From positions 1-13,408 of the forward strand of contig CAAFEV010000265.1 in NCBI GenBank assembly GCA_900762005.1: 13,408 nt of DNA, written 5' to 3'. The notes beneath the pieces were generated by a model that worked only from the letters and a program-made list of their open reading frames with translations, was not told the origin of the DNA and did not search any database. Within the stretch, counting starts at the first letter, position 1, and every line of letters starts with the position of its first letter. The DNA comes from an uncultured Oscillospiraceae bacterium. Its GTDB lineage: Bacteria > Bacillota > Clostridia > Oscillospirales > Oscillospiraceae. A program made the position numbers and the translations under genes. This document shows, piece by piece, positions 11,301-13,408 of the stretch.

Positions 11301-13406
11301 TTAGACCTCGAACATCAGGTCGCCGTAGGTCGGAACCGGCCAGATGCTCTTATCGACCAACAGCTCAAGCTTGTCAATCGGGGCCCGCAGTGCCTTCATA
11401 TCCGGCGTGATGCGGTCATGACAGAGCGTTGCCATCTCACGCAGGCATTCCAGGTGGTTGCCCGCTTCCACGTCCTTCTCCAGACTGTGCAGAGCGGTAT
11501 TTGCGTCGGTGAGCAGGTCACTGACCTGCTGCAGCAGCTCCTCCTGCACGGCAGTGCTTGCCTGCGGGCACGCGGAGCGTACCTTGCAGATGGAGTCGCC
11601 GAGCCGTGCGGTATAGCGCACGACGGAGGGAATGTAGTGCTTCGACGCCATATGCAGCATCGTGCGCGCTTCAATCATCGTCATTTTGGCGTAGGTTTCG
11701 TACATAATCTCGCTGCGCGATTCCAACTCCGCCTTGGTAAACACACCGTATTTTCCAAACAGGCGGACTGCCTTTTCGGTGGTCAGGCTGGGAATGGCGG
11801 AGAGCATACTCGGCAAATTCGGCAGCCCGCGCCGCTTTGCCTCCTTAATCCACTGCATACTGTAGCCGTTGCCGTTGAAAATCACGCGGCTGTGCTCGCG
11901 CAGATTCTCCGCAGTCAGCTTGCCCGCCTCCGCCATCGGGTCGTCCGACGTTTCGAGCACCTGTGCCGCTTCGTCAAATGCCTCGGCAATGATGGTATTG
12001 ATGACCGTATTGCAGTTGGCGATGCAGTCCGAGGAGCCGACCATGCGGAACTCGAACTTGTTGCCCGTAAAGGCAAAGGGAGAGGTGCGGTTGCGGTCGG
12101 TCGCGTCCTGATTGAGCACCGGGAGGGTCGAAACGCCCGTGTCCAGCTCGCCGCAGGAGATGCAGCCGTCCGCCGTACCCTTGGCGACAATCTGCTCGAC
12201 CACGTCCTGCAGCTGATTGCCCAAAAAAATCGAGACAATGGCAGGGGGGGCTTCGTCCGCGCCCAGACGCAAATCGTTGCCGGCGCAGGCAGTGGACATC
12301 CGCAGCAAATCCGCGTGGCGGTCAACCGCCTTGATAATGCACGAGAGCACAAGCAGGAATTGCAGGTTGTCGTTCGGCGTGGAGCCCGGTTCTAAGAGGT
12401 TTTCGCCCAAATCGGTGGAAATGGACCAGTTGTTATGCTTGCCGGAGCCGTTTACGCCTGCAAAGGGCTTTTCATGCAGGAGGCAGACCAAGCCGTGCCG
12501 TCCGGCAACGCGCTTCATCGTCTCCATGGTTATCTGATTGTGATCCACCGCAATGTTGCAGGTGTTATAAATCGGCGCACTCTCATGCTGCGCGGGCGCA
12601 ACCTCGTTGTGCTGCGTAGTGGCGGGAATCCCCAGCTTCCAGAGCTCGCGGTTCAGCTCCTCCATAAATGAGCCGACGCGCTCGCGGATTACGCCGAAGT
12701 ACTGATCCTCCAGTTCCTGCCCCTTCGGTGCCGGCGCGCCGAACAGCGTTCTGCCGGTATAGATTAAATCGCGGCGTTTGAGGTAGCTTTCGCGGTCTAC
12801 GATAAAATACTCCTGCTCGGCACCGACTGCCGGAATGACCTTCGCTGCTTGCGTATCGCCGAACAGACGCACAATGCGCAGTGCCTGCTCGGACAGTGCC
12901 TGCATGGAGCGTAGCAACGGCGTTTTATTATCCAGTGCTTCGCCCGTATAGGAGATAAACACGGTGGGAATACAAAGAATGGTGCCGCAGCTCATCTCCT
13001 TGACGAAAGCCGGCGAGGTGATGTCCCAAGCGGTATAGCCGCGGGCATAGTGCGTGGCGCGCAGTCCGCCCGTCGGAAACGAGGAGGCATCCGGCTCACC
13101 CATGATTAGCTGCTTTCCGGTCAGCTTTAATATCGTTCTCCCCTGCTCATCCGGCGCGGTTAAGAAGGAATCGTGCTTTTCCGCCGTGACACCCGTCAGA
13201 GGCTGAAACCAGTGGGTATAATGCGTCGCACCCTTTTCCAGTGCCCACTCCATCATCGCCTTTGCCACCACGTCCGCAGTCTGCATAGAAATCCGTCCGC
13301 CGCTGTGCTCGACGCGGAGAATTTCTGCGTACACCTCACACGGTAAACGCTGCTGCATTACCGCCTTGGAAAAAACATTATCCCCGAAATAATCGGAAAT
13401 CCTCAT
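11301..13406 (-). CDS. glnN: Glutamine synthetase type III (GlnN)
   Basis: A large dodecameric enzyme that makes glutamine from glutamate, ammonia and ATP; type III is found in Bacteroidota, cyanobacteria and many Clostridia. The 701-residue reading has the type III N-terminus (YFGDNVFSKAVMQQRLP, then GATHYTHWFQPLTG) and catalytic blocks GAEQEYFIVD (195-204), HNEVAPAQHE (266-275), KPFAGVNGSGKHNNWS (313-328) and NRTSPFAFTGNKFEFR (439-454). The type-specific C-terminal extension is complete, ending at TAA 11303-11301. ATG 13406 is two bases from the window edge; it fits the family's usual start, but its ribosome binding site and promoter are not visible. No terminator is seen before the next gene, 111 nt downstream. 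Confidence 0.97.
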   Translation of the reverse strand: MRISDYFGDNVFSKAVMQQRLPCEVYAEILRVEHSGGRISMQTADVVAKAMMEWALEKGATHYTHWFQPLTGVTAEKHDSFLTAPDEQGRTILKLTGKQLIMGEPDASSFPTGGLRATHYARGYTAWDITSPAFVKEMSCGTILCIPTVFISYTGEALDNKTPLLRSMQALSEQALRIVRLFGDTQAAKVIPAVGAEQEYFIVDRESYLKRRDLIYTGRTLFGAPAPKGQELEDQYFGVIRERVGSFMEELNRELWKLGIPATTQHNEVAPAQHESAPIYNTCNIAVDHNQITMETMKRVAGRHGLVCLLHEKPFAGVNGSGKHNNWSISTDLGENLLEPGSTPNDNLQFLLVLSCIIKAVDRHADLLRMSTACAGNDLRLGADEAPPAIVSIFLGNQLQDVVEQIVAKGTADGCISCGELDTGVSTLPVLNQDATDRNRTSPFAFTGNKFEFRMVGSSDCIANCNTVINTIIAEAFDEAAQVLETSDDPMAEAGKLTAENLREHSRVIFNGNGYSMQWIKEAKRRGLPNLPSMLSAIPSLTTEKAVRLFGKYGVFTKAELESRSEIMYETYAKMTMIEARTMLHMASKHYIPSVVRYTARLGDSICKVRSACPQASTAVQEELLQQVSDLLTDANTALHSLEKDVEAGNHLECLREMATLCHDRITPDMKALRAPIDKLELLVDKSIWPVPTYGDLMFEV

Positions 13407-13408
13407 AC

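Noticed and set aside
12241..12252. Run of G bases as a possible frameshift in glnN
   Set aside because: The glnN frame continues unbroken across it and reads the expected GADEAPPAIVSIFLG.
11166..12395. A 409-codon open frame on the plus strand antisense to glnN and the small membrane gene
   Set aside because: It lies opposite a clearly recognised glutamine synthetase, has no ribosome binding site and an Arg/His/Gln/Val-rich composition typical of a shadow frame in GC-rich DNA.

Overview
The window looks like chromosomal DNA of a low-GC-phylum (Firmicutes/Bacillota) Clostridia, most likely an Oscillospiraceae/Ruminococcaceae-type gut bacterium. The reasons are a type III glutamine synthetase, a Clostridia-type ruvCAB cluster, strong GGAGG-type ribosome binding sites, several TTG start codons, compact sigma-A promoters with 16-17 bp spacers, and an intergenic repeat resembling one I recall from gut Ruminococcaceae. 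The organism call is inference from gene families. Almost all of the window is ordinary housekeeping DNA. I see no phage, plasmid, IS, CRISPR or defence gene.

Layout. 3-164 (+) is the C-terminal end of an unrecognised membrane protein, followed by an intrinsic terminator. 165-624 has no gene but carries two degenerate copies of a hairpin-forming repeat. 625-1877 (-) is read as tRNA-Leu(GAG), terminator, mntP (Mn2+ efflux), and a NUDIX hydrolase. 1992-2723 (+) is rsmE, driven by a promoter back-to-back with the tRNA promoter. 2844-4420 (+) is a phospholipid operon: pssA (phosphatidylserine synthase) overlapping a diacylglycerol/lipid kinase by 4 nt, closed by a terminator. 4458-5320 (+) is a PPC/DUF296 protein overlapping a MutT-like NUDIX hydrolase by 4 nt.

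5365-7539 holds a divergent pair of predicted exported lipoproteins: a GH25 lysozyme-like enzyme (-) and a CapA-like protein (+) that has lost the usual Asn-His metal motif. 7606-8112 (-) is a GyrI-like effector-binding protein. Its leader contains a palindrome over the promoter, a hairpin, and a 16-bp stem that would bury its ribosome binding site. 8326-8604 (-) is a small double zinc-ribbon protein with a long, structured leader. 8834-11189 (-) is a tight operon: a one-TM small protein, ruvC, ruvA, ruvB (Holliday junction processing). 11301-13406 (-) is glnN, glutamine synthetase III, reaching the window edge.

The most interesting signal not explained by genes is the leader of the GyrI-like gene (8113-8256). 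Second are the intergenic repeats at 398-548, and third the CapA-like protein with an altered metal site. No wholly new multi-gene system is visible, and I do not claim one.
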